Source: Gammaproteobacteria bacterium (lineage in GTDB: Bacteria; Pseudomonadota; Gammaproteobacteria; Steroidobacterales; Foliamicaceae). From it: a stretch of DNA of 64,000 nt. Below are positions 10,052 to 19,216 of the stretch, one piece after another. The translations under genes and the position numbers were made by a program. The notes beneath the pieces were generated by a model. It saw only the letters and a program-made list of their open reading frames with translations. It had not been told where the DNA came from and did no database searches. The first letter of the stretch is position 1. Each line of letters begins with the position of its first letter. The stretch is from NCBI GenBank assembly GCA_011523505.1, contig WTGP01000026.1, positions 1 through 64,000 on the forward strand, given 5' to 3'.

Positions 10052-11245
10052 TCAGCCGTCGCGCATAGCGGTGATGGGATCCAGATGCGCGGCTTGCCGG
10101 GCCGGGTGATAGCCGAAGAACACGCCCACGGCGCAGGCGGTGGCTATGCCGAGAATGATTGCGCCCGGCGACAATTTCCAGGTCCACTCCGCGAATACGC
10201 CGATTACCACGCTCGCAGCGACGCCCAGCACGGCGCCGAGGACGCCACCGACCGCGCACAGGAGGGAGGACTCGGCGAGAAACTGATGCTGTATGTCCGC
10301 CCGCCGCGCGCCGATCGCCCGCCGGATGCCGATCTCCTCGCGACGCTCCGCTACCGAAGCCAGCATCGCGTTCATCACGCCGAAGCCGCCCACCACCAGC
10401 GAGATGCCCCCGACCGCACCGAGCAGCAGAGTGAACAGGCGCATTTGCGCTTCCATCTGCTCGATGACGCGCACGGGACTATCGACCCGGACATCCATCG
10501 TCGGCGCGTTGAGCCTGAAGTGCTCCACGACCTCGGCGGCCGCGGTCAGGTAGTGAACCCCGGGTTCAATGCGCAGCGTGATGCCGGTAATCTCCTTGCT
10601 GGCGGTTGCCCGTTCGGCGAGGCCGATGGGAATGAACACACTGCCGTCGGGCCGTGTGCCCGGCGGACCTTGAACGCCTCCCTGCAGCACACCGACCACC
10701 GTGAAGACGCCTGCCTGGTCCAGACGCAGGAGCGTTCCCACCCGCACGGAGTTGGGGCCGCCCTCGGCCTCGCGCGCCACGCCGGCGCCGACCGCGGCAA
10801 ACGGGCGGCGTCCATCGAAGGTGGAGATAAATCGCCCCTCGGCCGCCCTGGCGTCGTGCAGGTCGGCAAACGCCGACGTCACACCGATCAGTTGCACTGA
10901 CCGAAGCTTGCGGCCGTCGAGGACGAGTTCCGCGGAACGGAGCGTATACGGCGACGCAGCGGCGATAGTCGCGAGCCCGGCAAGTTCAGGGGCATGGGAT
11001 GACCTGAGTACGTCCTGGGGCGTGCTCACCGAGGTTCGCCGGGTGATGTCGAACACGGACAACATGTCCGTGCCGAGAGACTCGAACTGCCTGACCGCCT
11101 CCGATTTCGCCATGGCGCCCGTCGTCAGCAGGGCGATCACCGCGCCGATGCCTACGACAATTCCGAGCAGCGCCAGAAGGGTGCGCTGCCCGCTGGCGAG
11201 AAGATTCCCGGAGGCCTGCCGGACATGGGCGGTGATTGAGGTCAT
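10052..11245 (-). CDS. MacB/FtsX-type ABC transporter permease
   Basis: A 397-residue inner-membrane permease with an N-terminal membrane segment (TLLALLGIVVGIGAVIALL), a large periplasmic MacB-type domain of about 220 residues, and three C-terminal membrane segments. The cytoplasmic motif RREEIGIRRAIGARR is diagnostic of FtsX/MacB permeases. The ATG at 11245 overlaps the stop of the ATPase gene as ATGA, indicating translational coupling; an upstream in-frame extension lies inside the ATPase gene and was rejected. With the ATPase, PAS-adaptor and TolC-like genes just upstream it forms a complete tripartite mechanotransmission-type exporter. Cargo is unknown. Confidence 0.92.
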   Translation of the reverse strand: MTSITAHVRQASGNLLASGQRTLLALLGIVVGIGAVIALLTTGAMAKSEAVRQFESLGTDMLSVFDITRRTSVSTPQDVLRSSHAPELAGLATIAAASPYTLRSAELVLDGRKLRSVQLIGVTSAFADLHDARAAEGRFISTFDGRRPFAAVGAGVAREAEGGPNSVRVGTLLRLDQAGVFTVVGVLQGGVQGPPGTRPDGSVFIPIGLAERATASKEITGITLRIEPGVHYLTAAAEVVEHFRLNAPTMDVRVDSPVRVIEQMEAQMRLFTLLLGAVGGISLVVGGFGVMNAMLASVAERREEIGIRRAIGARRADIQHQFLAESSLLCAVGGVLGAVLGVAASVVIGVFAEWTWKLSPGAIILGIATACAVGVFFGYHPARQAAHLDPITAMRDG

Positions 11246-12105
11246 GTGTGTTGCTGCCTGATGGTTTCCGGCGCTGGGCCGGGTCGGATGACCACCTCGG
11301 TGATGACCCCATTGACGAGACGCGCGTTGCGCGTGCACTGCCGCGCCACGCTCCGGTCGTGCGTGATGACCACCACCGCGATGCCCTCGCCGTTGAGTTG
11401 GGCGAACAGCCGCATGATTTCCTCGCCGGTCTCCGGGTCAAGGCTGCCTGTCGGCTCGTCCGCCAGTACGACGGCGGGCGAACCGACCAGGGCGCGTGCA
11501 ATGGCCACCCGCTGTTGCTGCCCGCCGGACAACTGATCGGGACGGTGTTCCGCGCGTTCCGCCATGCCGACCTTGCCGAGCATGCTCTTTGCGCGCGCCC
11601 TGGCCTCCGGTCCGTCGATACCGCGGTAGGTTAGCGGCAGCGCCACGTTCTCCCAGGCGGTAAGGCGGGGAAGCAGGCGGAAGGACTGGAACACGAAGCC
11701 GATCGTCCGGTTGCGGATGTCGGAGAGTTCGTCGTCGCTCATCGCCGACACGCCGCGTCCGCCGACTGAGCAGGATCCGCTCGTGGGGCGGTCGAGCAAG
11801 CCCATGATATTCATCAGCGTGGACTTCCCCGATCCCGAGGCGCCCGTGATCGAGACCAGTTCGCCGGCGCGGATGTCAAGATCGACCCCCCTGAGCACCT
11901 CCGTTGCAACCGGCCCGACGGTGTATCGTTTCTTCACGCCCGCAAGTCCGATCAGCGTCCCTTCCCGCTGCGCGAGCGCGCCTCCAGGACGCCGGGCCGG
12001 TGCAGGACGGCCCGCTTTCGACGGGATTGCGGGTGGCCAGGGAAGCCTTCGGGCAAGCCCGGCCAGTTGCAAAGCTCTTTTGCGGCAGATCCCGAGAACG
12101 CCCAT
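11242..12105 (-). CDS. ABC transporter ATP-binding protein (MacB/LolD type)
   Basis: A 287-residue ATPase with Walker A GASGSGKST, Q-loop FVFQSFRLLP, signature LSGGQQQR, Walker B VVLADEPT and switch His in VVVITHD. Family membership in the MacB/LolD/FtsE group is clear. The ATG overlaps the stop of the upstream adaptor gene as TAATG, which supports this start even though it adds about 45 Arg/Pro-rich residues before the normal domain beginning near LIGLAGVKKRY; a downstream alternative start would give a more usual length. Here the ATPase and permease are separate polypeptides, unlike fused MacB. Confidence 0.92.
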   Translation of the reverse strand: MGVLGICRKRALQLAGLARRLPWPPAIPSKAGRPAPARRPGGALAQREGTLIGLAGVKKRYTVGPVATEVLRGVDLDIRAGELVSITGASGSGKSTLMNIMGLLDRPTSGSCSVGGRGVSAMSDDELSDIRNRTIGFVFQSFRLLPRLTAWENVALPLTYRGIDGPEARARAKSMLGKVGMAERAEHRPDQLSGGQQQRVAIARALVGSPAVVLADEPTGSLDPETGEEIMRLFAQLNGEGIAVVVITHDRSVARQCTRNARLVNGVITEVVIRPGPAPETIRQQHT

Positions 12106-13892
12106 TACGGCTGCGGGACCAGAATCCGGTCACCGGGCACAACACCCTCGAGGATCTCGACGGAGTCGATGGTCGATTCGCCTACAGAGACGGGTACCGG
12201 CCGGAAGTCGTCGCCCCGCGCCACGAGCACGGTCGGCTGGCCGTCGGCGAGGGTCACGGCGTCGAGCGGCACGAGTACGGCGCTGGCTTCGCGGCGAACC
12301 AGCACCTCCAGTACCGCGGACATGCCGATTCGAAGCGCCGCGCGCTGATCCGGCGTCAGGCTCTCGACAACAGCCGTCACCTCGAAGAAGGGGAGCGCGC
12401 GCGACTCGATTATCGCTTCGGAGGAAACCCGTTCGACGATGCCTCGCAGGACTGTGTCACGAAAGGCGTCGCCTCTGATCAGGACCTCGTTGCCCGGTTC
12501 GATCTCGACGACGTCCACCTCGTCCACCCGTCCCACCACCGACACGCCGTCGAGGTCGCCGATGATCAGAAGGCGCTCTCCCTGGGTGACCGAGTCGCCC
12601 GCGCCGAGCCGCTCGCGGCTCTCGCCGCCGCCCTCGGTTGGGGCGGGACGCATGACGACACCACCCACCGGCGCCCGCAGCATCGCGAGGCGAAGCGTCT
12701 CGCTGAGCTCGTCGAGTCGCGCCTTGGCATTCGCCAGCTCCAGTCTTGCCACACGGGCATCCGCCGTGCCCTTTTTCAGAACGCTGGCAAGATCCTGCTC
12801 GGCAGCCTCCAGATCGAGTCGCCGATTGTTGAAGCTGCGTTGCGCTGCGTCGTGCTCGGAACTGGGGATCACCCCCCTTCCGAGCAGAAAGGCTGTTTCC
12901 TCGACTTTCGTACTGCTGTCAGCCAGGTCGAGCCGTGCCTTGGCAACGCTGCGGCGCGCGCGCGAAACCTCGACGCCATCGGCCCAGTTGTCCGTCTCGT
13001 TGAACCGCTCAATTGCGCGGATGTGGCCCGCCTCAGCGTCGCGGTGCTCGATGCGCACTTCCGTCACGTCGAGCTCGAGCAGAAGCTGGCCCTGCTCCAC
13101 CCGGGCGCCGTACGGCACATGCACCACTGCCACCTTGCCCGTCATCGGACTGGTGACGTCCACCTCCCGGCGCGGCGCGAGCCGGCCCTCGACCAGCACG
13201 CTCTTGCTCAGCTCCCGCGGCTCGACCGTCATCACCACCGAGTCCCAGCCCGCCGTTTCCGATGCGCGTCCTGTGGCGTTCGGTCCGGGGGACCGAAAAT
13301 CCATTGCATAGAGACCAAGCACGGTCAGCAGCACCACCACGGCGCCGAGGCCTCCGACGCGCGCCAGACGCGCCTGCCGGTTGGCTTCCGCCAGAGTGCG
13401 GTTGCTTTCCTCGAGCCCCAGGTACGCCTCGCGCAGTTCCCGATGCTGCGCATCGACTTCACGGGCCAGCGCAACTTCCTTTTCGCGTAGTTCCCGGATC
13501 TCGGATATGTCGTCGAACACCACGGCAAGGCCCGCGTCGTCGTCTTCGCCGGCCACGATCCGCGACACGCTGACGGACAGGGAGCGGATGCCCGCATCGA
13601 AGGCGGCCTCGATGAGGCGGCGCCTGACCAGAGGCCCCTGGTACACGGAATCGAGGACGGCCTGTGTAAAGTCCTCCGCGCCTTCCATGGGCACAAAAAC
13701 CTCGGCAAAGGTGCGCCCGATCACGCTCTCCGGCGTAAGGCCCGTGATCCCGGCCGCCGCCGCGTTGAACGTGATGATCACGCCGTCGGGGCGCATGGAG
13801 ATGACTGCGCTGGCCAGGGTCTGGAGAATCGCCTCATGCAGCACGCCGGGAGCGCCCGCAATTGCCGCAGAGTCGGACCGCGCCGCGGCCAA
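12105..13892 (-). CDS. HlyD-family membrane fusion protein with N-terminal PAS domain
   Basis: A continuous 595-residue frame. Residues about 24-133 read as a PAS domain (the stretch from PDGVIITFN through GLTPESVIGR to the terminal FDDISEIRELRE). Residues 132-176 are a charged predicted coiled coil, and about 179-197 a single membrane segment. From about 210 to the end is an adaptor of the HlyD/MacA type, with VLVEGRLAPRREVDV, a central coiled-coil hairpin and an RVDEVDVVEIEPGN barrel segment. The start is taken as TTG at 13892, abutting the TolC stop with no clear ribosome site; a GTG about 17 codons later is an alternative. By topology the PAS domain is cytoplasmic and the adaptor periplasmic. 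The PAS ligand is unknown. Confidence 0.85.
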   Translation of the reverse strand: MAAARSDSAAIAGAPGVLHEAILQTLASAVISMRPDGVIITFNAAAAGITGLTPESVIGRTFAEVFVPMEGAEDFTQAVLDSVYQGPLVRRRLIEAAFDAGIRSLSVSVSRIVAGEDDDAGLAVVFDDISEIRELREKEVALAREVDAQHRELREAYLGLEESNRTLAEANRQARLARVGGLGAVVVLLTVLGLYAMDFRSPGPNATGRASETAGWDSVVMTVEPRELSKSVLVEGRLAPRREVDVTSPMTGKVAVVHVPYGARVEQGQLLLELDVTEVRIEHRDAEAGHIRAIERFNETDNWADGVEVSRARRSVAKARLDLADSSTKVEETAFLLGRGVIPSSEHDAAQRSFNNRRLDLEAAEQDLASVLKKGTADARVARLELANAKARLDELSETLRLAMLRAPVGGVVMRPAPTEGGGESRERLGAGDSVTQGERLLIIGDLDGVSVVGRVDEVDVVEIEPGNEVLIRGDAFRDTVLRGIVERVSSEAIIESRALPFFEVTAVVESLTPDQRAALRIGMSAVLEVLVRREASAVLVPLDAVTLADGQPTVLVARGDDFRPVPVSVGESTIDSVEILEGVVPGDRILVPQP

Positions 13893-15437
13893 TTACCGAA
13901 CGGTCTCCCGATACAGGCCGAAGCGCTCGCCCTCGGCGTTGTCATGCTCCACCCGGTCGATCTCGATGCCCCACCGTTCCAGGGTTGTGCCCAGGGTCCG
14001 GTCCAGCTCCGTGGCGGCGTTGAGCTTGCCCACGGCGGCATCGAGTTCTGCGTTTTCCGCAAGCACGAGGTCGTTTTCGAATGCGACGAGCTGGAAGTTC
14101 GTAGTGATGCCCAGGTTCAGTTTTTCGCGCTCGATTTCCGTCTTCTGCTGCGCGAGTTCACGCGCCCTGGAAGCCAGTTCGAGGCGGCGCTCCGCGAGCC
14201 CGATCTCCCGAACGGCGTTCTGGACGTCGATGGCGATGCGCTGGCGAAGATCGTCGAGCCGGTTCCGCGCGGCCTGCAGGCCGGCAACGGCGCGGCGGTG
14301 CTCGAGCCGCGCCCGCCCGGCGGCGGCCCGGCCGACCGGCACGTTCAGATCCAGTGATACGCGGTTGCGGGAGCGGTCCAGATCCCTGATGGCGCCGCCG
14401 AACCCGTCGTCCGACCCGGTGAAGGCGCGTCCCAGCGTGAGGGACAGATCCCACAACTGCGCATTTCTTGCCAAATGCGCCCGGGTTTCCGCGTTGCGGA
14501 CTTCCAACAGCCCGATTGCGTAGTCGGGCCGATTGGCCAGGGCGATCTCGAAGGCGGACTCGATGTTCAGCGGTTCGGTTGCGTCCGCTTCAGCGGCTAG
14601 CCCCTCCGCCTCTCCGAAGCGTGTTCTGGTCTCGAGGTCCAGCAGGTCAAGCAGATTCAGGCGCGCGGCATCCAGATTCCCCCGCGCGGCAACGACATCA
14701 AGTTCGCGGCGCGCGATGTCCGCCTCCGCCTGGATCACGTCGCGTTCCGCCATGCGTCCGGACTGGACCAGCAGCCGGTTCACCTCCAGCAGTCTGCGCG
14801 CCCGATCCAGGGAACGGACGGCGATCTCGTCCCGCTGTCCCGCCTGCACGTAGGCTCGATAGGCCCGGACCGCACGCGAAATGAGGTCGATCACCGCCGA
14901 CTCGAAAGCGAGTGCGTTGATCTCCTCGGTCACCCTCGCGGTTTGCAGCGCACCCCGGGCGACTCCGAATCCCGCACCGCGCAGGAGCGGCTGCGTAAAG
15001 GTCAGCTCGATCACGCTGCTGTGTGACGCGAGGGTCAGCGCGCCGATGCCGGCATCCGCAACACGCGATGAGAGCGCGAACTCCCCTCCGGTCGGGACCC
15101 GCAACCGGACGGACGAACCGATTCCCGAAGTTTCGTCTACAACTTCCCGCGCGTCCCGGTCGGCATAGGCGTCGAGGGTCAGTCTGGGTCGAAATTCGTC
15201 CTCGGCGACAAGGAGCGCGAACCGGTCCACCGAACGGTTGAGCCGCGCGTTCTCCAGCATTCTGCTGTTCCGCAACGTGAGGACTATGACCTCGCGCACG
15301 GTCAGATCAATTTCCGGCGCATCCGCGCCGGCGCCGTCCACCTCCGATTGCGCCGATGTAGCACTCGCCGCAATGATCGCGCAAACTACCAACAACGGAA
15401 GGCGCCGTCTGAGCCGGACGGGACCTTGTCCATCCAT
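13893..15437 (-). CDS. TolC-family outer-membrane efflux channel
   Basis: A 514-residue protein with a signal peptide (LPLLVVCAIIAASATSAQS) and the two repeated long helical regions of the TolC family, for example RAYRAYVQAGQRDEIAVRSL in the first half and LEHRRAVAGLQAARNRLDDL in the second. I chose the ATG at 15437, which has AGGA eight to nine bases upstream; a GTG at 15458 would add seven residues. It is the first gene of the exporter proper and directly abuts the PAS-adaptor gene, so the outer-membrane duct of the system is supplied in the same operon. Confidence 0.9.
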   Translation of the reverse strand: MDGQGPVRLRRRLPLLVVCAIIAASATSAQSEVDGAGADAPEIDLTVREVIVLTLRNSRMLENARLNRSVDRFALLVAEDEFRPRLTLDAYADRDAREVVDETSGIGSSVRLRVPTGGEFALSSRVADAGIGALTLASHSSVIELTFTQPLLRGAGFGVARGALQTARVTEEINALAFESAVIDLISRAVRAYRAYVQAGQRDEIAVRSLDRARRLLEVNRLLVQSGRMAERDVIQAEADIARRELDVVAARGNLDAARLNLLDLLDLETRTRFGEAEGLAAEADATEPLNIESAFEIALANRPDYAIGLLEVRNAETRAHLARNAQLWDLSLTLGRAFTGSDDGFGGAIRDLDRSRNRVSLDLNVPVGRAAAGRARLEHRRAVAGLQAARNRLDDLRQRIAIDVQNAVREIGLAERRLELASRARELAQQKTEIEREKLNLGITTNFQLVAFENDLVLAENAELDAAVGKLNAATELDRTLGTTLERWGIEIDRVEHDNAEGERFGLYRETVR

Positions 15438-15539
15438 GCCCGAATCCTGTCTAGACACCTCCGTTCAGGCTCATGTGCGTATTGAATTACGCTTCCTGGC
15501 CAGCCACGGCTCCCGTCATCGCTTGCCGGCGGCGCATGT

Positions 15540-15884
15540 TCAGCATTCTGTCTTAAGTTCACCGCTGCAATTGAGCAGCGTCACAACCCCTGCCGGCCCG
15601 CCGTGGTAGTCGCTGAAGTTGTCATGCTCCCCGCCTAGCGTCGTGGCGCAGTTGGCCTTGACGGCGCAGTTGTTCACGATGTCCGATCCGGGAGCGGTTT
15701 CGGCCTCCAGCACCGTGGTCGTGCAGCTTGCGCTTGCGGACGCTTGGGCCCACGCCGCCTCGCAATCGGCAGTTGTAATCTCGGTGTCGCTGGGCGGACC
15801 GATCTCCTGGGCGACGGTGGCGCCAAGCGCCAGAAGCAAGCCCGTTGCAACCGCAGCGAGTGTGTGCGATGAGTTACGCATCAT
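15540..15884 (-). CDS. Small secreted cysteine-rich protein, possible lectin-like fold
   Basis: A 114-residue protein with a clear signal peptide (LAAVATGLLLALGATVAQE). The mature part of about 85 residues has six cysteines, ends with NCSGELKTEC and contains two CxxxxxC-like blocks. The ATG pair at 15884 has a GGGGGA ribosome site. The layout (Cys near the start of a CxxAW block, a Ser/Thr-rich SCTTT, and a final NCxGxLxxxC) reminds me of small mannan-binding or cyanovirin-like bacterial proteins, but I cannot confirm this. It sits 102 bases upstream of the TolC gene on the same strand and could be cargo of the exporter, although its Sec-type signal argues for independent export. Confidence 0.7.
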   Translation of the reverse strand: MMRNSSHTLAAVATGLLLALGATVAQEIGPPSDTEITTADCEAAWAQASASASCTTTVLEAETAPGSDIVNNCAVKANCATTLGGEHDNFSDYHGGPAGVVTLLNCSGELKTEC

Positions 15885-16048
15885 TTTTCCCCCGATTCCA
15901 TTGATATCTTGATAGTACCACAGCACTCGCGTCTGTCTGTCGCTGGATCCCACGGCGGCTCCTGGTGCGGCGCTGGTGCAGCGCCTGGTGTTCGCGGTTC
16001 GTCTTCATGCGTTGTAGACTCTTGCATCAAGCGGAGGGCAGTGATTTC

Positions 16049-17095
16049 ATGCAGCACCTGGAATGGCGTGTAGGCGCTACCCATCGGCGGGCAGCCGCGG
16101 GCCGGACCGCGATGGTTCTGGTGCTTGCCGTCAGCGCCGGCTGGGGGGCGATCGCGCAAACCGAAAGCGCGCCGGCCGCCTACAAGACGGAATCGGGACC
16201 GTACGGCGTTCAGGTAATCGACAATCACGTCCTGCCGGCAGAAACCGGCCAGCGCAGCCTGCGTGCGCGCATCGCGTTTCCTCAAGGCGAGGGGACGTTT
16301 CCGCTGGTGGTGTTCTCGCACGGCTTCGCCTGCTATCGTGAAAACTATTCCGACTTGACGGACCACTGGGCCTCGCACGGCTACGTCGTGGTGCAGCCGG
16401 AACATCCGGACTGCCCCACATCCGAGCGCAGGCTCAGCGCCCAGGACGCCCGCAACCTGCTCTACATCCGGATTTCCGACGTGGAACGCGTGCTCGACAC
16501 GCTGTTCGCGCCGGGCGAGGACATACCGGGGCTGACCGGCAATATCGACTACAGCCGCAGGGTCATGGCGGGACATTCCTTCGGCGGAATGGTTACGCAG
16601 ATCATCTGGGGGCAGCCCATCAAGGATCCTGAGGGTGCCGAAGCCGTGAGCCACGCGCTGGACTTCGATGCGGCCATCGTCATGAGCGGTCCGGGGCCGA
16701 TGCCGCAGATGGCCGACGCGCCTTTCACCGAATTGCCGGGACCGTTGCTGGTAACGGGCGGCACCCGCGATACTCGCAACGCCGGCGATGGGGTCATCCA
16801 GCCCTGGGAGTGGCGCATGCTGTCTTACGAATCAAGCCCTCCGGGACACAAGTACTCGGTCGTTCTTGAGGAAGGGGACCACTACCTGGGCGGGCGCATC
16901 TGCCGCGAGGACCGCGGCGGGCCGGAAAACCGCGGCGGGGCACACGACATCGAGGGAGTGACGATCCTGGCCGGCGTCACCATCGCTTTCCTGGACGCAT
17001 GGCTGAACAATGACGCAGCCGCCAGGCGGTTCCTCGAGGAATTCGAGCAGCATGCGGGTATAACCGGCGGACGCGCCCGCTTCGCCCGCAGATAA
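16049..17095 (+). CDS. Secreted alpha/beta hydrolase (dienelactone hydrolase/chlorophyllase-like)
   Basis: A 348-residue enzyme with a long N-terminal region and signal peptide (MVLVLAVSAGWGAIAQ), then an alpha/beta hydrolase core. It has FPLVVFSHGFACYREN (oxyanion side), the nucleophile elbow GHSFGGM, and a late His in EGDHYLGGR. The ATG at 16049 has a GGAGGG ribosome site. It resembles the chlorophyllase, platelet-activating-factor acetylhydrolase and dienelactone hydrolase group, which cleave esters. It heads a plus-strand cluster of exported enzymes with the two amidohydrolases that follow (29-base gap), suggesting extracytoplasmic breakdown of one class of compound. Substrate unknown. 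Confidence 0.87.
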   Translation: MQHLEWRVGATHRRAAAGRTAMVLVLAVSAGWGAIAQTESAPAAYKTESGPYGVQVIDNHVLPAETGQRSLRARIAFPQGEGTFPLVVFSHGFACYRENYSDLTDHWASHGYVVVQPEHPDCPTSERRLSAQDARNLLYIRISDVERVLDTLFAPGEDIPGLTGNIDYSRRVMAGHSFGGMVTQIIWGQPIKDPEGAEAVSHALDFDAAIVMSGPGPMPQMADAPFTELPGPLLVTGGTRDTRNAGDGVIQPWEWRMLSYESSPPGHKYSVVLEEGDHYLGGRICREDRGGPENRGGAHDIEGVTILAGVTIAFLDAWLNNDAAARRFLEEFEQHAGITGGRARFARR

Positions 17096-17124
17096 TCAGG
17101 GTTGCAAGCGCCAGGGGAAAGACC

Positions 17125-18177
17125 ATGCCGTTTTCCAGACTCAAGTTAAGCAGTATTCTGATGGTCGCGCTGGCCGCGGCCGCCCATGCCGACGAATCCG
17201 CGCGGATGGGCGTCGAAATCAACGGCGAGAGGCTTGCCGTGATCGATATGCACCTGCATACGGGAACCTGGATGACGAAATCGCTGCGATTTCAGCAGCG
17301 CCTTCTGGGCCGCATTCCGGACGAACGGAAACCGGTCATGATTCGGAACATGGACCAAAGCCAGACGGGACAGGGCATTCTCGCCACGCTTGACGAGGTG
17401 GGCATCAGTGCCGGCGGAGTATTCGCCGTTTGGAGTCCGGCCACCACCGGCATCGCCACCAACGAATTCACGGCCAAACAGGTCGCCGTGAATCCCGACC
17501 GCCTGTTCGGCTTCGCGAGCTTTCGCGCCGACCGCTGGAACCGGAACGGGCCGGAGCAATTGCGGCAGATGGAAGAGGCGATCGAGAAGCACGGCATGGT
17601 CGGCATCAAGGTCGCGCATGCGCACCAGCAGTTTCGCCTGGACGACGAGCGATTCGATGGTGTTTACGAAATCGCGCAGCGGCAGGGCACGCCGATTTAC
17701 CTGCACACCGGCACCAGCCCCAACCCGGGCACACGCACGGAAGCGCCGTATTGCGACCCCGCCTACCTGGAGGGCGCCATACGCCGCTATCCGGACGTGG
17801 TCTTCATACTCGGCCACTCCGGCTACGACAGTTTCAATCGGGCGCTGACCTATACCGACTCGGCAATCGATCTGGCCCAGCGTTATTCGAACGTCTATCT
17901 GGAGCCCGGCGCGCTGGGCGCCAGGCGGGCCACCGGGGTGTTGCAGGATTACCTGGAGCGTATTCGCGCAGGCGGCGTCATCGACAAGTTGCTGTACGGG
18001 TCCGACGGCCCGCAGTTTGCAGGCTATGTCAAGTCACACCTCGACGCATTTGTCGCCGGCATGCAGGCCGCGGGGTACACGACCGACGAGATGCGCCTGA
18101 TCCTGGCCGACAACTTCACTCGCGTCTTCGGCATGCCGAAGATCGTCCTGGAAAATCCGCATCAAACAACGGAGTAA
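17125..18177 (+). CDS. Exported amidohydrolase, copy 1
   Basis: A 350-residue TIM-barrel metal-dependent hydrolase with a signal peptide (LSSILMVALAAAAHA). Metal-site elements visible are DMHLH (His 43 and 45), YLHTGTSPN, the His of ILGHSGYD and the Asp of LYGSDGPQ, a pattern of the amidohydrolase_2 (ACMSD/gamma-resorcylate decarboxylase-like) family. Members of that family hydrolyse or decarboxylate cyclic and aromatic acids; most are cytoplasmic, so the signal peptide here is notable. Only 4 bases separate it from a close paralogue. Confidence 0.88.
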   Translation: MPFSRLKLSSILMVALAAAAHADESARMGVEINGERLAVIDMHLHTGTWMTKSLRFQQRLLGRIPDERKPVMIRNMDQSQTGQGILATLDEVGISAGGVFAVWSPATTGIATNEFTAKQVAVNPDRLFGFASFRADRWNRNGPEQLRQMEEAIEKHGMVGIKVAHAHQQFRLDDERFDGVYEIAQRQGTPIYLHTGTSPNPGTRTEAPYCDPAYLEGAIRRYPDVVFILGHSGYDSFNRALTYTDSAIDLAQRYSNVYLEPGALGARRATGVLQDYLERIRAGGVIDKLLYGSDGPQFAGYVKSHLDAFVAGMQAAGYTTDEMRLILADNFTRVFGMPKIVLENPHQTTE

Positions 18178-18181
18178 CGAA

Positions 18182-19216
18182 ATGAAGTTTCTCAGACCGT
18201 GCATTCTGCTTGCTGCGCTGTCCGTCACCGGATTGGCCAGCGGGCAGGAGAACATGGGAGTTGCCGTCAACGGCGAAAGGCTTGCCGTGATCGACATGCA
18301 CCTGCATACCGGGACCTGGGCCGGGACGCCGCCCCGCTTCAGGAAACGCCTCACGGACCGCGTGCCGACGGGCTTCAAATGGACCATGGGGGTATTCATG
18401 AACAACCGCCTGGACGGCGAGAGCATTCTCGGCACGCTGGACGACGCCGGCATCAGCGCCGGAGCGGTGTTCGCGCTGTGGAGCCCGGCCACCACCGGCA
18501 TCGCCACCAACGACCACGTCGCCAAGCAGGTTGCGGTAAATCCCGACCGCCTGTTCGGTTTTGCGAGCCTAAGGGTCGACCACTGGAACCAGGACGGACC
18601 TGAGCAACTGCGGCAGATGGAAGAGGCGATCGAGAAGCACGGCATGGTGGGCATCAAGCTTGCGCATGGGCACCAGCAGGTCCGTCTGGACGACGAACGC
18701 CTGTACGGGGTTTACGAGATTGCGGCGCGGCAGGGTACTCCCATTTACCTGCACACGGGCACCAGCCCGAATCCGGGCACCCGCACCGAGCCGGCGTATT
18801 GCGATCCCGCCTACCTGGAGGACGCCATCCGACTCTATCCGGGTGCGATTTTCATACTCGGCCACTCCGGCTACGACAGTTTCAACCGGGCGCTGACGCA
18901 TACCGACGCGGCGATCGATCTCGCCCGGCGTTATCCGAACGTGTACCTGGAACCCGGCGCTCTGGGCGCCGAGCGTGCGGAACACGTGCTGCACGATTAC
19001 CTGGAGCGGATTCGGGCCGGTGGCGTCATAGAAAAGCTGATCTACGGATCCGACGGCCCGCAGCTTCCCGGCTACGTTCAGTCGCATCTCGACGCGTTCG
19101 TCGCGGGGATGCAGGAGGTCGGTTACACGACCGGCGAGATGCGCCTGATCCTGGCCGACAATTTCACGCGTGTCTTCGGCATGCCCAAGATCGTTCTGGA
19201 GGATCAGGAATCATGA
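18182..19216 (+). CDS. Exported amidohydrolase, copy 2 (tandem paralogue)
   Basis: A 344-residue paralogue of the preceding gene. It has the same signal peptide type (CILLAALSVTGLASGQ), the same DMHLHTGTW metal motif (His 40 and 42), YLHTGTSPNPGTRTE, ILGHSGYDSFNRALT and YGSDGPQ. Differences concentrate in residues just after the first metal motif (TWAGTPPRFRKRL versus TWMTKSLRFQQRL), which in this fold line the substrate pocket. It ends in an ATGA overlap with the small probable lipoprotein gene. A recent tandem duplication followed by pocket divergence is the simplest reading. Confidence 0.88.
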   Translation: MKFLRPCILLAALSVTGLASGQENMGVAVNGERLAVIDMHLHTGTWAGTPPRFRKRLTDRVPTGFKWTMGVFMNNRLDGESILGTLDDAGISAGAVFALWSPATTGIATNDHVAKQVAVNPDRLFGFASLRVDHWNQDGPEQLRQMEEAIEKHGMVGIKLAHGHQQVRLDDERLYGVYEIAARQGTPIYLHTGTSPNPGTRTEPAYCDPAYLEDAIRLYPGAIFILGHSGYDSFNRALTHTDAAIDLARRYPNVYLEPGALGAERAEHVLHDYLERIRAGGVIEKLIYGSDGPQLPGYVQSHLDAFVAGMQEVGYTTGEMRLILADNFTRVFGMPKIVLEDQES

